A model generated the notes under the pieces. That model searched no databases. It was not told the origin of the DNA and worked only from the letters and a program-made list of their open reading frames with translations. Shown piece after piece: positions 26,404 through 33,487 of a stretch of DNA of 64,000 bases. The position numbers and the translations under genes were made by a program. Location: the NCBI GenBank assembly GCA_023391535.1, contig JAEWAU010000044.1, forward strand, positions 1 to 64,000, read 5' to 3'. The stretch is from Bacillota bacterium. GTDB lineage: Bacteria; Bacillota; Clostridia; Oscillospirales; Ethanoligenentaceae. Position 1 is the stretch's first letter; the number at the start of each line of letters is the position of its first letter.

Positions 26404-26448
26404 AATCCGCGTCAAAAGCCTTGCGCAGAGGCTTTGGCGCGGATTTTT
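26404..26448 (+). repeat. Dispersed palindromic element, copy 3
   Basis: AATCCGCGTCAAAAGCC, a 9-nt centre, then GGCTTTGGCGCGGATT: arms pair over about 15 bp. The following 25 bases (CGCGGGGAAAACCGCAT region) also resemble those after the 52144 copy, so the full unit may be about 75 bp. It lies in the 754-bp gap between gatC and ldh. Confidence 0.8.
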
Positions 26449-26627
26449 CCGCGCGCCCGCGGGGAAAACCGCATTCGATGCGGCCCTTACCGGGAAGCCG
26501 CGCGCTGGCGGCGTTTCCCGGCGGGAGCGGTTCTCCTTTTTTGCCCGGCCGGCGGCGCGGCATCGGCACAGAAATTATATGAAATGAATATTTTTATGTG
26601 AAATCCTGCAAAAATTTTCGCGTCGGA

Positions 26628-26657
26628 TTGACAGGGCCGCTCCGCGGCCGCTATAAT
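26628..26657 (+). promoter_or_regulatory. ldh promoter with dyad in the spacer
   Basis: TTGACA (26628-26633), 18-bp spacer, TATAAT (26652-26657). The spacer contains GGCCGC-TCC-GCGGCC, a possible operator between the two boxes. Confidence 0.85.
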
Positions 26658-26710
26658 GGAGCCGTACGGGACGAAGCCGGGAAACGGCTCGGACGAAAGG
26701 AGAACGTACG

Positions 26711-27679
26711 ATGGAATTTCATAAAAACAAACTTGTGATCGTGGGGGCGGGCATGGTGGGCTCCGCGGTGCTGAATACGGTGCTGTCGCTGGGGCTGTTC
26801 GCCGAAATCGTGATGGTCGACAAAAACCGGGAGAAGGCGCGCGGCGAGGCGCTGGATTCCAGCCACACCACGTCGTTTGCATACAGCCCCAACGTGTTTG
26901 TGCACGACGGCGATTACGAGGACTGCACGGGCGCGCAGATGATCGTCATCACCGCCGGGGCCACCATCAAGCCGGGGGACGAATCGGAGGACCGCACCTC
27001 CCTGGCCGCCGTGAACACCCGCATCATGACGGAGATTCTGCGGGACATCTGCAAATACACGCGCGACGCCATCCTCGTAATGGTGAGCAATCCGCTCGAT
27101 ATCATGACCTACCTCGCGCAGAACCGCTTCGGGTACGACCCGCGCCGCGTAATCGGCACCGGCACGCTGCTCGACACTGCGCGCCTGCGCCGCATTATCG
27201 CGAGGGAATACGGCGTGGATACCAAGAACGTGCACGGCTACGTGCTGGGCGAGCACGGAAAAAGCTGCATGATCGACTGGAGCCTCGTGAACATCGCGGG
27301 AATCCCGCTCGAGGGGCTTGCGGCCGCGTTCGGCGGCCGTAGGCCCGACCGCGGCGCCGTTTTGAACGAGGTGGTGATGGCGGGCTACGAGGTGCTGAAG
27401 CTCAAAGGCTCCACGAGCGCCGGCGTGGCCATGAGCGTGGCTCGCATCCTCAAGGCCGTGGCGCTCAACGAGGAAAGCGTGCTGCCCGTGAGCACCACGC
27501 TGCAGGGCGAATACGGAGTGCGCGACGTGGCGCTGAGCATCCCGTGCATCATCACGAGCGAGGGCATCGGCCGCCGTCTGGAGCTGCCGCTCGCGCCCGA
27601 AGAGCTCGAAAAGCTTCGCGGCAGCGCCTCGGTGCTCGCCGGTATTCTGGATGAGCTGGGCCTGCGCGGCAAAGCGTGA
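26711..27679 (+). CDS. L-lactate / L-2-hydroxyacid dehydrogenase
   Basis: A 322-aa NAD-dependent enzyme of the LDH/MDH family. It has the N-terminal GAGMVGSA loop, catalytic residues in LLDTARLRR (Asp and Arg) and GEHGKS (His), and NPLD. The loop that sets substrate choice reads AGATIKPGDESEDR and has neither the Gln of typical LDH nor the Arg of MDH. GTGTLLDTAR and the loop recall L-2-hydroxyisocaproate dehydrogenase, so a bulkier 2-oxoacid is possible. The site GAAAGGAG precedes ATG 26711. Transcribed alone or with the MFS gene 125 bp downstream. Confidence 0.88.
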   Translation: MEFHKNKLVIVGAGMVGSAVLNTVLSLGLFAEIVMVDKNREKARGEALDSSHTTSFAYSPNVFVHDGDYEDCTGAQMIVITAGATIKPGDESEDRTSLAAVNTRIMTEILRDICKYTRDAILVMVSNPLDIMTYLAQNRFGYDPRRVIGTGTLLDTARLRRIIAREYGVDTKNVHGYVLGEHGKSCMIDWSLVNIAGIPLEGLAAAFGGRRPDRGAVLNEVVMAGYEVLKLKGSTSAGVAMSVARILKAVALNEESVLPVSTTLQGEYGVRDVALSIPCIITSEGIGRRLELPLAPEELEKLRGSASVLAGILDELGLRGKA

Positions 27680-27804
27680 CCCTTTACGTAAATTTTACCC
27701 GGGCGTGACGTTTGCGGGTGGAAGAACGGGCCGCTTTTTTCTATACTGAAAGCCGGGTTGTCCGAAGAAAGACAGCGCCGGGTATTCCGGCGGGAGGAGC
27801 GGCT

Positions 27805-29145
27805 ATGGAAGCGGAAGCGGAACTGGAGACGACCGGTGCGGCCGGTGCGGCCGGTGCGGCCGGCGGGGAAAACCCGGGGCGGATGCGGAAGGCGCGGGGC
27901 GCCGTGCCGAAGCTCACGCGCACGGAATGGGGCTGGGCGTACTACGACGTGGCGTTTTCGGCCTTCGCCATTCTTTCCACCGCGTTTTTGCCCATCCAGC
28001 TCAAGCTGGAAGGGGCCGAGGCGGGGCTTGGAAACGCCGTTACCACGGCGCAGTGGGGATACGTGCAGTCGTTTTCCACGCTGCTGCTGGCGCTGCTGGC
28101 CCCGCTGCTCGGCGCCGTGGCGGATTTCAAGGGCAAAAAGAAGATCGTGTTCGGCGTGTTCTTCGTTCTGGGCATCGGGTCGCTTGCCCTGATGCTGGCG
28201 GCGGGCAACTACTACGTGCTGCTCGCGGCCAACTTCATCTGCGCCGTGGGCTATTCCGGCACCAACCTTGTGTACGACGCCTACCTCGTGGATGTCACCG
28301 AGCCCAAACGCATGAACCTGGTTTCCTCCATGGGCTTCGCCGCAGGCTACGCGGGCCGCTGCCTGCCGTATCTGGCGGGCATTGTGCTTTACGCCGTGCA
28401 GCCGCTGGGCATGGGGGCGCTCGGCGCCATCCGGTGCTCCATCGGCATCACGCTGCTGTGGTGGGCGGGCTTTTCCATTCCGTTTTTTGGGCGCGTGAAA
28501 CAGCGCTTCGGCAGCGGCGAGCGGCCCCGCCGCCTCATCGCCGCCTCGTTTTCCAATATGCTGCGCACGCTGCGCGCCATAGCGAAAGACCGCGACATGG
28601 CGCTTTTCCTGCTCGCCTATTTCTTCTATATCGACGGCGTGAACACGCTCATCTCCATGAGCTCCGATTTCGGCTACGACGTGGGCGTTTCCGTCACCAC
28701 CATGGCGTTGGCGCTGCTGGCCACCCAGATCATCGCCGCGCCCTCGGTGCTGGTGTTCGAGCGCCTCGCGCGCCGCTTCACCACCAAAAACGTGATTCTG
28801 ATCACCGTGTGCTGTTTCGCGGCCATCTGCGCCTACGCGCTCGTGCTGCGCCAGAGCTGGCAGTTCTGGGTGCTGGCCGTGTCAACTGGGCTGGTGCTGG
28901 GCGCCGTGCAGGCCCTCTCGCGCGCCTACTTTGCGCGCATGATTCCGGACAGCGACCGCAGCAACGAGTATTTCGGCTTTTTCAACGTCCTCGCGCGGTA
29001 TTCCTCCGTGCTCGGCCCGCTGATGATCGCGGCGTTCACGATGGGAACGGGCAGCTCGCGCTACGGCGTGGCGAGCATCGTGCTGCTGTTCGCCTTGGGC
29101 TTTGCGCTGCTTACGCGCGTGCGCAACCTCGACCGTGCCGCCTGA
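27805..29145 (+). CDS. MFS transporter, UMF1/Atg22-like
   Basis: A 446-aa, about 12-helix transporter. WGWAYYDVAFSAF near residue 45 and YDAYLVDVTEP are typical of the UMF1 (Atg22-like) MFS group; substrates of bacterial members are uncertain. The N-terminus has a run of Gly-Ala-Ala repeats encoded by three copies of a GC-rich 9-bp unit (27834-27866), which could vary by slippage. ATG 27805 follows GGGAGGAG. A strong terminator lies 34 bp after the stop. Confidence 0.88.
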   Translation: MEAEAELETTGAAGAAGAAGGENPGRMRKARGAVPKLTRTEWGWAYYDVAFSAFAILSTAFLPIQLKLEGAEAGLGNAVTTAQWGYVQSFSTLLLALLAPLLGAVADFKGKKKIVFGVFFVLGIGSLALMLAAGNYYVLLAANFICAVGYSGTNLVYDAYLVDVTEPKRMNLVSSMGFAAGYAGRCLPYLAGIVLYAVQPLGMGALGAIRCSIGITLLWWAGFSIPFFGRVKQRFGSGERPRRLIAASFSNMLRTLRAIAKDRDMALFLLAYFFYIDGVNTLISMSSDFGYDVGVSVTTMALALLATQIIAAPSVLVFERLARRFTTKNVILITVCCFAAICAYALVLRQSWQFWVLAVSTGLVLGAVQALSRAYFARMIPDSDRSNEYFGFFNVLARYSSVLGPLMIAAFTMGTGSSRYGVASIVLLFALGFALLTRVRNLDRAA

Positions 29146-29178
29146 CGCGCGTCGGCCGCAAATATCGCCTTTTTCCGC

Positions 29179-29208
29179 GGCGGGCGCCAGACTGCGCCCG
29201 CCTTTTTT
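29179..29208 (+). terminator. Rho-independent terminator after the MFS gene
   Basis: GGCGGGCGC-CAGACT-GCGCCCGCC followed by TTTTTT. Confidence 0.93.
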
Positions 29209-29242
29209 GCGCGGATTCCGCGCCGCCCGTGCGGGAGGGGGC

Positions 29243-29270
29243 TGTAAAACGGGGGCGCGGGGTGTATAAT
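29243..29270 (+). promoter_or_regulatory. hflX promoter
   Basis: TGTAAA (29243-29248), 16-bp spacer, TATAAT (29265-29270), about 80 bp before the hflX start. Confidence 0.65.
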
Positions 29271-29350
29271 AATGCCTGCGGCTACAAAAATGCGAAACGG
29301 ACGCGCGCCATGCCCTTTGCGGCGGGCGCGGGCGGCGCCGCGGCGAAAGG

Positions 29351-30673
29351 ATGGGCAAAAACCCGATGGAACAAAAGGAAACCGGCGCTTCGCAGGAGCG
29401 GAGGGCCGTGCTGGCGGGCGTGTGCCTCTCGGACGGGGAGGCTTCCGGCGCGCAGGGCTTCGAAGCCTCGATGCGGGAGCTTGCGAGCCTCGCGGAGGCC
29501 TGCGGGCTGGAGCCGGCGCACACCGTTACGCAAAATCTCGATAAGGTGAACATCGCCACCTATATGGGCCCCGGCAAGGTGGAGGAGCTGGCCGCCGCCG
29601 TGCGCGGAGCGGGCGCCTCCTGCGTGATCTTCAACGACGAGCTGACCCCTTCGCAGACGCGCAACCTTGCGGACGCGCTCCACTGCGAGGTGCGCGACCG
29701 CACGATGCTCATCCTCGATATCTTCGCCTCGCGCGCGCGCACCACGGAGGCCCGGCTGCAGGTGGAGGTGGCGAACCTCCAATACATGCTGCCGCGCCTG
29801 ACGGGCCTCAAAAAATCGCTGGAGCAGCAGACGGGCGGCGTGGGCACCACCAACCGCGGCTCGGGCGAGAAACAGCTCGAGCTGAACCGCCGGCAGATTC
29901 AGGACCGCATCCATTCGCTCGAAAGCGAGCTTGCGCAGCTCGTGGGCCAGCGGCAGCAGCAGCGCCGCCGCCGCCGGAAGGCCGGCGTGCCCGTGGCGGC
30001 GCTGGTGGGCTATACCAACGCCGGGAAATCCACGCTGCTCAACGCCCTGCTCGAGCGCGCGGGCGCCCCGGACGAAAAACGCGTGCTCGAAAAGGATATG
30101 CTGTTCGCCACGCTGGAAACCTCGGTGCGGCGCATCGTGCTGCCCGATAAGCTCGAGTTTCTGCTCACCGACACCGTGGGCTTTATCGACCGCCTGCCGC
30201 ACCATCTGGTGAAGGCGTTCCGCTCCACGCTCGAGGAGGTGGCCGAAGCCGACCTGCTCATCCAGGTGGTGGATTGCTCCCAGGCAGGCTACCGCGAGCA
30301 GATGGACGTGACGCGCGAAACGCTGCGCGAGCTGGGCGCGGAGGACGTGCCCATGCTCGTGGCTTACAACAAGGCCGACCGGGCGGATATCCGCCCCTTC
30401 GTGCGGGAAGGCGAAGGCGTGATTCTTTCGGCCCGCACCGGGGAGGGGCTCGACGAGCTGCTGGCGCTCTGCCGCGCGCGGCTGTTCGGGGACCTCGTGC
30501 GCTGCGCGCTGCTCATTCCCTACGCCGAAAGCGCCGCGGTCGATTATCTCAACCGCAACGCGCGCGTGATCTCGGCGGAATACCGGCCGGAGGGCACGCG
30601 GCTTTTGCTCGAATGCGCGCGGAGGGACTTCGAGCGTCTGCGGCGCTTCGCCGTGGAAGAGAATCCTTCCTGA
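29351..30673 (+). CDS. hflX: Ribosome-associated GTPase HflX
   Basis: A 440-aa GTPase that splits or rescues stalled ribosomes. The HflX N-domain (about 20-190) contains NIATYMGPGKVEEL and GVGTTNRGSGEKQLE; the linker helix is Gln/Arg-rich. The G domain has the P-loop GYTNAGKST (about 218), switch II DTVGFIDRLPH and NKAD. The start is ATG 29351 or ATG 29366; AAAGG lies close to the first and far from the second, so the start is uncertain by five codons. Stands alone between a terminator and abrB. Confidence 0.95.
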   Translation: MGKNPMEQKETGASQERRAVLAGVCLSDGEASGAQGFEASMRELASLAEACGLEPAHTVTQNLDKVNIATYMGPGKVEELAAAVRGAGASCVIFNDELTPSQTRNLADALHCEVRDRTMLILDIFASRARTTEARLQVEVANLQYMLPRLTGLKKSLEQQTGGVGTTNRGSGEKQLELNRRQIQDRIHSLESELAQLVGQRQQQRRRRRKAGVPVAALVGYTNAGKSTLLNALLERAGAPDEKRVLEKDMLFATLETSVRRIVLPDKLEFLLTDTVGFIDRLPHHLVKAFRSTLEEVAEADLLIQVVDCSQAGYREQMDVTRETLRELGAEDVPMLVAYNKADRADIRPFVREGEGVILSARTGEGLDELLALCRARLFGDLVRCALLIPYAESAAVDYLNRNARVISAEYRPEGTRLLLECARRDFERLRRFAVEENPS

Positions 30674-30792
30674 ACAGGAATTTAGAAGGGGAAAAGAACG
30701 AATTCTTCGTGGAAAAGGCCTTTTCAGCGCCTTTCCGCGGGGAAATTTTCGTCCTATTTGAAAGAGAAATTCGGATAATTGGCTGCGCGGGC

Positions 30793-30821
30793 TGTTCAAA
30801 CGGCGCGAAATAAGGTAAAAT
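30793..30821 (+). promoter_or_regulatory. Candidate abrB-type gene promoter
   Basis: TGTTCA (30793-30798), 17-bp spacer, TAAAAT (30816-30821). An inverted repeat TGCCCC/GGGGCA (about 30863-30890) lies between it and the ribosome site. The hflX-abrB gap also has an imperfect hairpin near 30710-30740 that may end hflX. Confidence 0.55.
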
Positions 30822-30905
30822 AAAAAAAAGAAATCGGAACGTCCGCCGTAAAGGGACAAAATTGCCCCTGGGATATGCGCCGCGGGGCAGGAAAAGAGGA
30901 GTTCC

Positions 30906-31163
30906 ATGAAGTCGTCCGGGATCGTTCGCAGAATGGATATGCTGGGCAGAATCGTCGTTCCAAAGGAAACCCGCCAGAAACTCAGTATCGACAACGGGGA
31001 TTCGGTGGAATTTTACAGCGATAACGACTCCGTCTACATCAAAAAGTATTCGAGGGGCTGCCTGTTCTGCCACTCGATGGAGAACGTGCTCAACTACCAC
31101 GGAAAGTATATCTGCGACAGCTGCCGTAAAGAACTTGCGGAGCTGGCCCCGAAACAGGACTGA
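30906..31163 (+). CDS. AbrB-family transcriptional regulator with zinc knuckle
   Basis: An 85-aa transition-state-type regulator. The N-terminal swapped-hairpin barrel (about 1-48) reads GIVRRMDMLGRIVVPKETR, very close to Bacillus AbrB/SpoVT. Instead of the AbrB C-terminal multimerisation domain there are two CxxC pairs, Cys52/Cys55 and Cys70/Cys73, that should bind zinc. AGAGGAG precedes the ATG. A bidirectional terminator follows. Targets cannot be read from the sequence. Confidence 0.9.
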   Translation: MKSSGIVRRMDMLGRIVVPKETRQKLSIDNGDSVEFYSDNDSVYIKKYSRGCLFCHSMENVLNYHGKYICDSCRKELAELAPKQD

Positions 31164-31175
31164 TACGCCCGCAGC

Positions 31176-31213
31176 AAAAAAACGGCCCTTCCCCCGGAGG
31201 GAAGGGCCGTTTT
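31176..31213. terminator. Bidirectional terminator between abrB-type gene and fba
   Basis: AAAACGGCCCTTCCC and GGGAAGGGCCGTTTT flank a short loop, giving a T tract on both strands between two convergent genes. Confidence 0.92.
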
Positions 31214-31228
31214 GCCGTGCGCCGATTG

Positions 31229-32260
31229 TTATTTGCGGAGGGTTTTGCCCACGGAATTGAGATCCTGGCAGGCTTCGATAACGCGCTTGGCCATGCCTTT
31301 TTCGCCGGCCTTGAGGTAGGAGCGGGGGTCGTAGACCTTCTTGTTGCCCACTTCGCCGTCGATCTTGAGCACGCCGTCGTAGTTTTTGAACATGTGGTCC
31401 GCGATGGGGCGCGTGAACGCGTACTGGGTATCCGTATCCACGTTCATCTTCACGCAGCCGTAATCCAGCGTTTCGCGGATATCCGCCTTTTCGGAGCCGG
31501 AGCCGCCGTGGAACACGAACAGATAGTGCGCGTCCTCGCCGTATTTGGCCTTGAGGGCGGTTTGGCCGTCGCGCAGAACCGTGGGGCGCAGCTTGACGTT
31601 GCCCGGCTTGTATACGCCGTGCACGTTGCCGAAGGTGGCCGCCAGCATAAAGGTGGCGTCGGGCACGCTGCGGAGCGCTTCGTACAGGCGGAGCATATCC
31701 TCCGGCGTGGAGTAGAGCTTTTCGTTGGCTACGCCGGAGTTGTTCTCGCCGTCTTCCTCGCCGCCCACGACGCCCGCTTCCACTTCGAGAATGATCTGAT
31801 TCTTCGCGCATTTTTTGATGAGGTCGCCCGCGATCTCGATGTTCTTGGAGAGCGGGATATCCGAGCCGTCGAACATATGGCTGGAGAACAGGTTGGATTC
31901 GCCGCGCGCGCGCCGCTTTTCGGTTTCCTCAATGAGCGGCAGCACGAACGATTCGAGCTTGCTCGCCTTGCAGTGGTCGGTATGCAGGGCCACGAAAATG
32001 TTGTAGCGGTCCGCCACGCGGCGGACGTGCTCGGCAAGGGTCATGGCGCCCAGAGCCATATCCTTCACGGCGTTGCCCGAGGCAAACTCGCCGCCGCCGG
32101 TGGAAACCTGTACGATGCCGTCGGATTCCGCTTCCGCAAGGCCTTCGAGCACCGCGTTTGCCGTTTCCATCGAGGAAACGTTGAACGCCGGGTAGGCATA
32201 ATGGTTTTTGTAGGCTGTTTCCAGCATGGTTTTGTACTGGTCGTAGTTTACTACCGGCAT
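31229..32260 (-). CDS. fba: Class II fructose-bisphosphate aldolase
   Basis: A 343-aa zinc aldolase of glycolysis. Key blocks are ALHTDHCKASKLESF (catalytic and zinc residues), EVEAGVVGGEEDG, LAATFGNVHGVY and FHGGSGS (phosphate site), which match the FbaA-like (class IIA) group. ATG 32260 follows GGAG and gives MPVVNYDQYKTML; the longer reading has no support. Single gene, own promoter, bidirectional terminator. Confidence 0.95.
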   Translation of the reverse strand: MPVVNYDQYKTMLETAYKNHYAYPAFNVSSMETANAVLEGLAEAESDGIVQVSTGGGEFASGNAVKDMALGAMTLAEHVRRVADRYNIFVALHTDHCKASKLESFVLPLIEETEKRRARGESNLFSSHMFDGSDIPLSKNIEIAGDLIKKCAKNQIILEVEAGVVGGEEDGENNSGVANEKLYSTPEDMLRLYEALRSVPDATFMLAATFGNVHGVYKPGNVKLRPTVLRDGQTALKAKYGEDAHYLFVFHGGSGSEKADIRETLDYGCVKMNVDTDTQYAFTRPIADHMFKNYDGVLKIDGEVGNKKVYDPRSYLKAGEKGMAKRVIEACQDLNSVGKTLRK

Positions 32261-32353
32261 GTTGAGCACTCCATTTCTGTTTTGTCGTTTCCGGCGGGGA
32301 CGCGGCAAAAGCCTGCGGCCGCCACCCTGTTCTTTTTTTAACAACTGCATTTA

Positions 32354-32382
32354 TTATACCATGATTCCGCGCGTTCTGGAAG
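32354..32382 (-). promoter_or_regulatory. fba promoter
   Basis: TTCCAG (32382-32377), 17-bp spacer, TATAAT (32359-32354), reading leftward. Confidence 0.75.
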
Positions 32383-32464
32383 CCCCGGCGAAAAAAGCGC
32401 GCCGCCGCGCGGCGCGCGCGGGGCGCCTGCAAAAGCCGGAAACCAGCCGCCCGCCGCGTGTGAT

Positions 32465-32493
32465 TTGACGCGGAAACGGCGGGATATTATAAT
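32465..32493 (+). promoter_or_regulatory. Promoter of the glycosylase-polA unit
   Basis: TTGACG (32465-32470), 17-bp spacer, TATAAT (32488-32493). It diverges from the fba promoter about 80 bp away. Confidence 0.82.
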
Positions 32494-32549
32494 AAGATAA
32501 AACAAACGCGGGGCGCGGAGGGACGCGCGGAAAGGGACGCCGCAAAGCG

Positions 32550-33452
32550 ATGGGGATGCAGGAGATCGGCCGGGTTCCGGCTGCGGTTTTCGACCCGGAG
32601 GCCACGTTCGGCTGCGGGCAGTGTTTCCGGTGGGAAAAGCGGGAGGGCGCCTGGCGCGGCGTGGCGTTCGGGCGCGCGCGTTCGGTGCGCGCGCGGGGCG
32701 GGGAGATCCTGTTCGAGCGCGAGGGGGCCGCTCCCGGCGAATTCGAAGCCGTATGGGCGCCCTACTTCGACCTTGGGCGCGATTACGACAGCGTTCGGAA
32801 CGCGCTTTCGGGCGACGCCGCGCTGCGGCGGGCCGTGGCGTTCGCGCCGGGGCTGCGCATTCTGCGGCAGGAGCCGTGGGAGGCGCTGTGCTCGTTCCTG
32901 TTTTCGCAAAACAACAACATCCCGCGCATCCGGGGCATTGTGGAGCGGCTGTGCAGGGAATTCGGCGAGCCGCTTCCGGGCGGAGAGTATGCGTTCCCAA
33001 CGCCCGGGCGGCTGGCGGCGCTTTCGCCCGAAGCGCTGGCCCCGCTGCGCAGCGGCTACCGCGCCGGGTATGTGCTCGACGCGGCGCAAAAGGTGGCTTC
33101 CGGCGCGCTCAACCTCGACGCGCTGCGCACGCTGCCGCTCGACGAGGCCCGCGCGCGGCTCATGCTCGTTCGGGGCGTAGGCCCCAAGGTGGCGGATTGC
33201 GCCCTGCTGTTCGGCTGCGGGCGGCTCGACGCTTTCCCTGTGGACGTATGGGTGCGGCGCGTGCTGGCGCGGTGGTATCCGCGCGGCTTCCCGGAGGAGC
33301 TGCGGCCGCTCGGGGGAATCGCCCAGCAGTTTCTGTTCCATTACGCGCGCTGCGCCGGGCTGGACTTCGGCTGCGAGCCGGACGGCGGCTGTGAACAGGA
33401 CGGCGGCTGCGAGCCGGAAGCCGGCGCGAAACGCGGAAAACAGACGGCCTGA
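32550..33452 (+). CDS. 8-oxoguanine DNA glycosylase (Ogg/AlkA-type HhH-GPD)
   Basis: A 300-aa base-excision repair enzyme. The N-terminal DUF/OGG_N domain (about 10-110) contains FGCGQCFRW; the HhH-GPD domain has SQNNNIPRI, the hairpin VRGVGPKVAD with catalytic Lys213, and PVDVW with Asp232, giving a bifunctional glycosylase/AP lyase. The C-terminus ends in three GGCE-type short repeats (about 275-290) outside the fold. The start has only a weak purine-rich site. It lies 35 bp before polA, so both repair genes are co-transcribed. Confidence 0.9.
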   Translation: MGMQEIGRVPAAVFDPEATFGCGQCFRWEKREGAWRGVAFGRARSVRARGGEILFEREGAAPGEFEAVWAPYFDLGRDYDSVRNALSGDAALRRAVAFAPGLRILRQEPWEALCSFLFSQNNNIPRIRGIVERLCREFGEPLPGGEYAFPTPGRLAALSPEALAPLRSGYRAGYVLDAAQKVASGALNLDALRTLPLDEARARLMLVRGVGPKVADCALLFGCGRLDAFPVDVWVRRVLARWYPRGFPEELRPLGGIAQQFLFHYARCAGLDFGCEPDGGCEQDGGCEPEAGAKRGKQTA

Positions 33453-33487
33453 ACGCGGCGAAGCGGAAAGGAAGAATCGAAACGCCC

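Noticed and set aside
26211..26582. A 123-aa plus-strand protein after the strong promoter
   Set aside because: The frame opens inside the -10 region, has no ribosome site, and its composition is Arg/Pro/Ser-rich with no domain; inverted repeats explain the stretch better.
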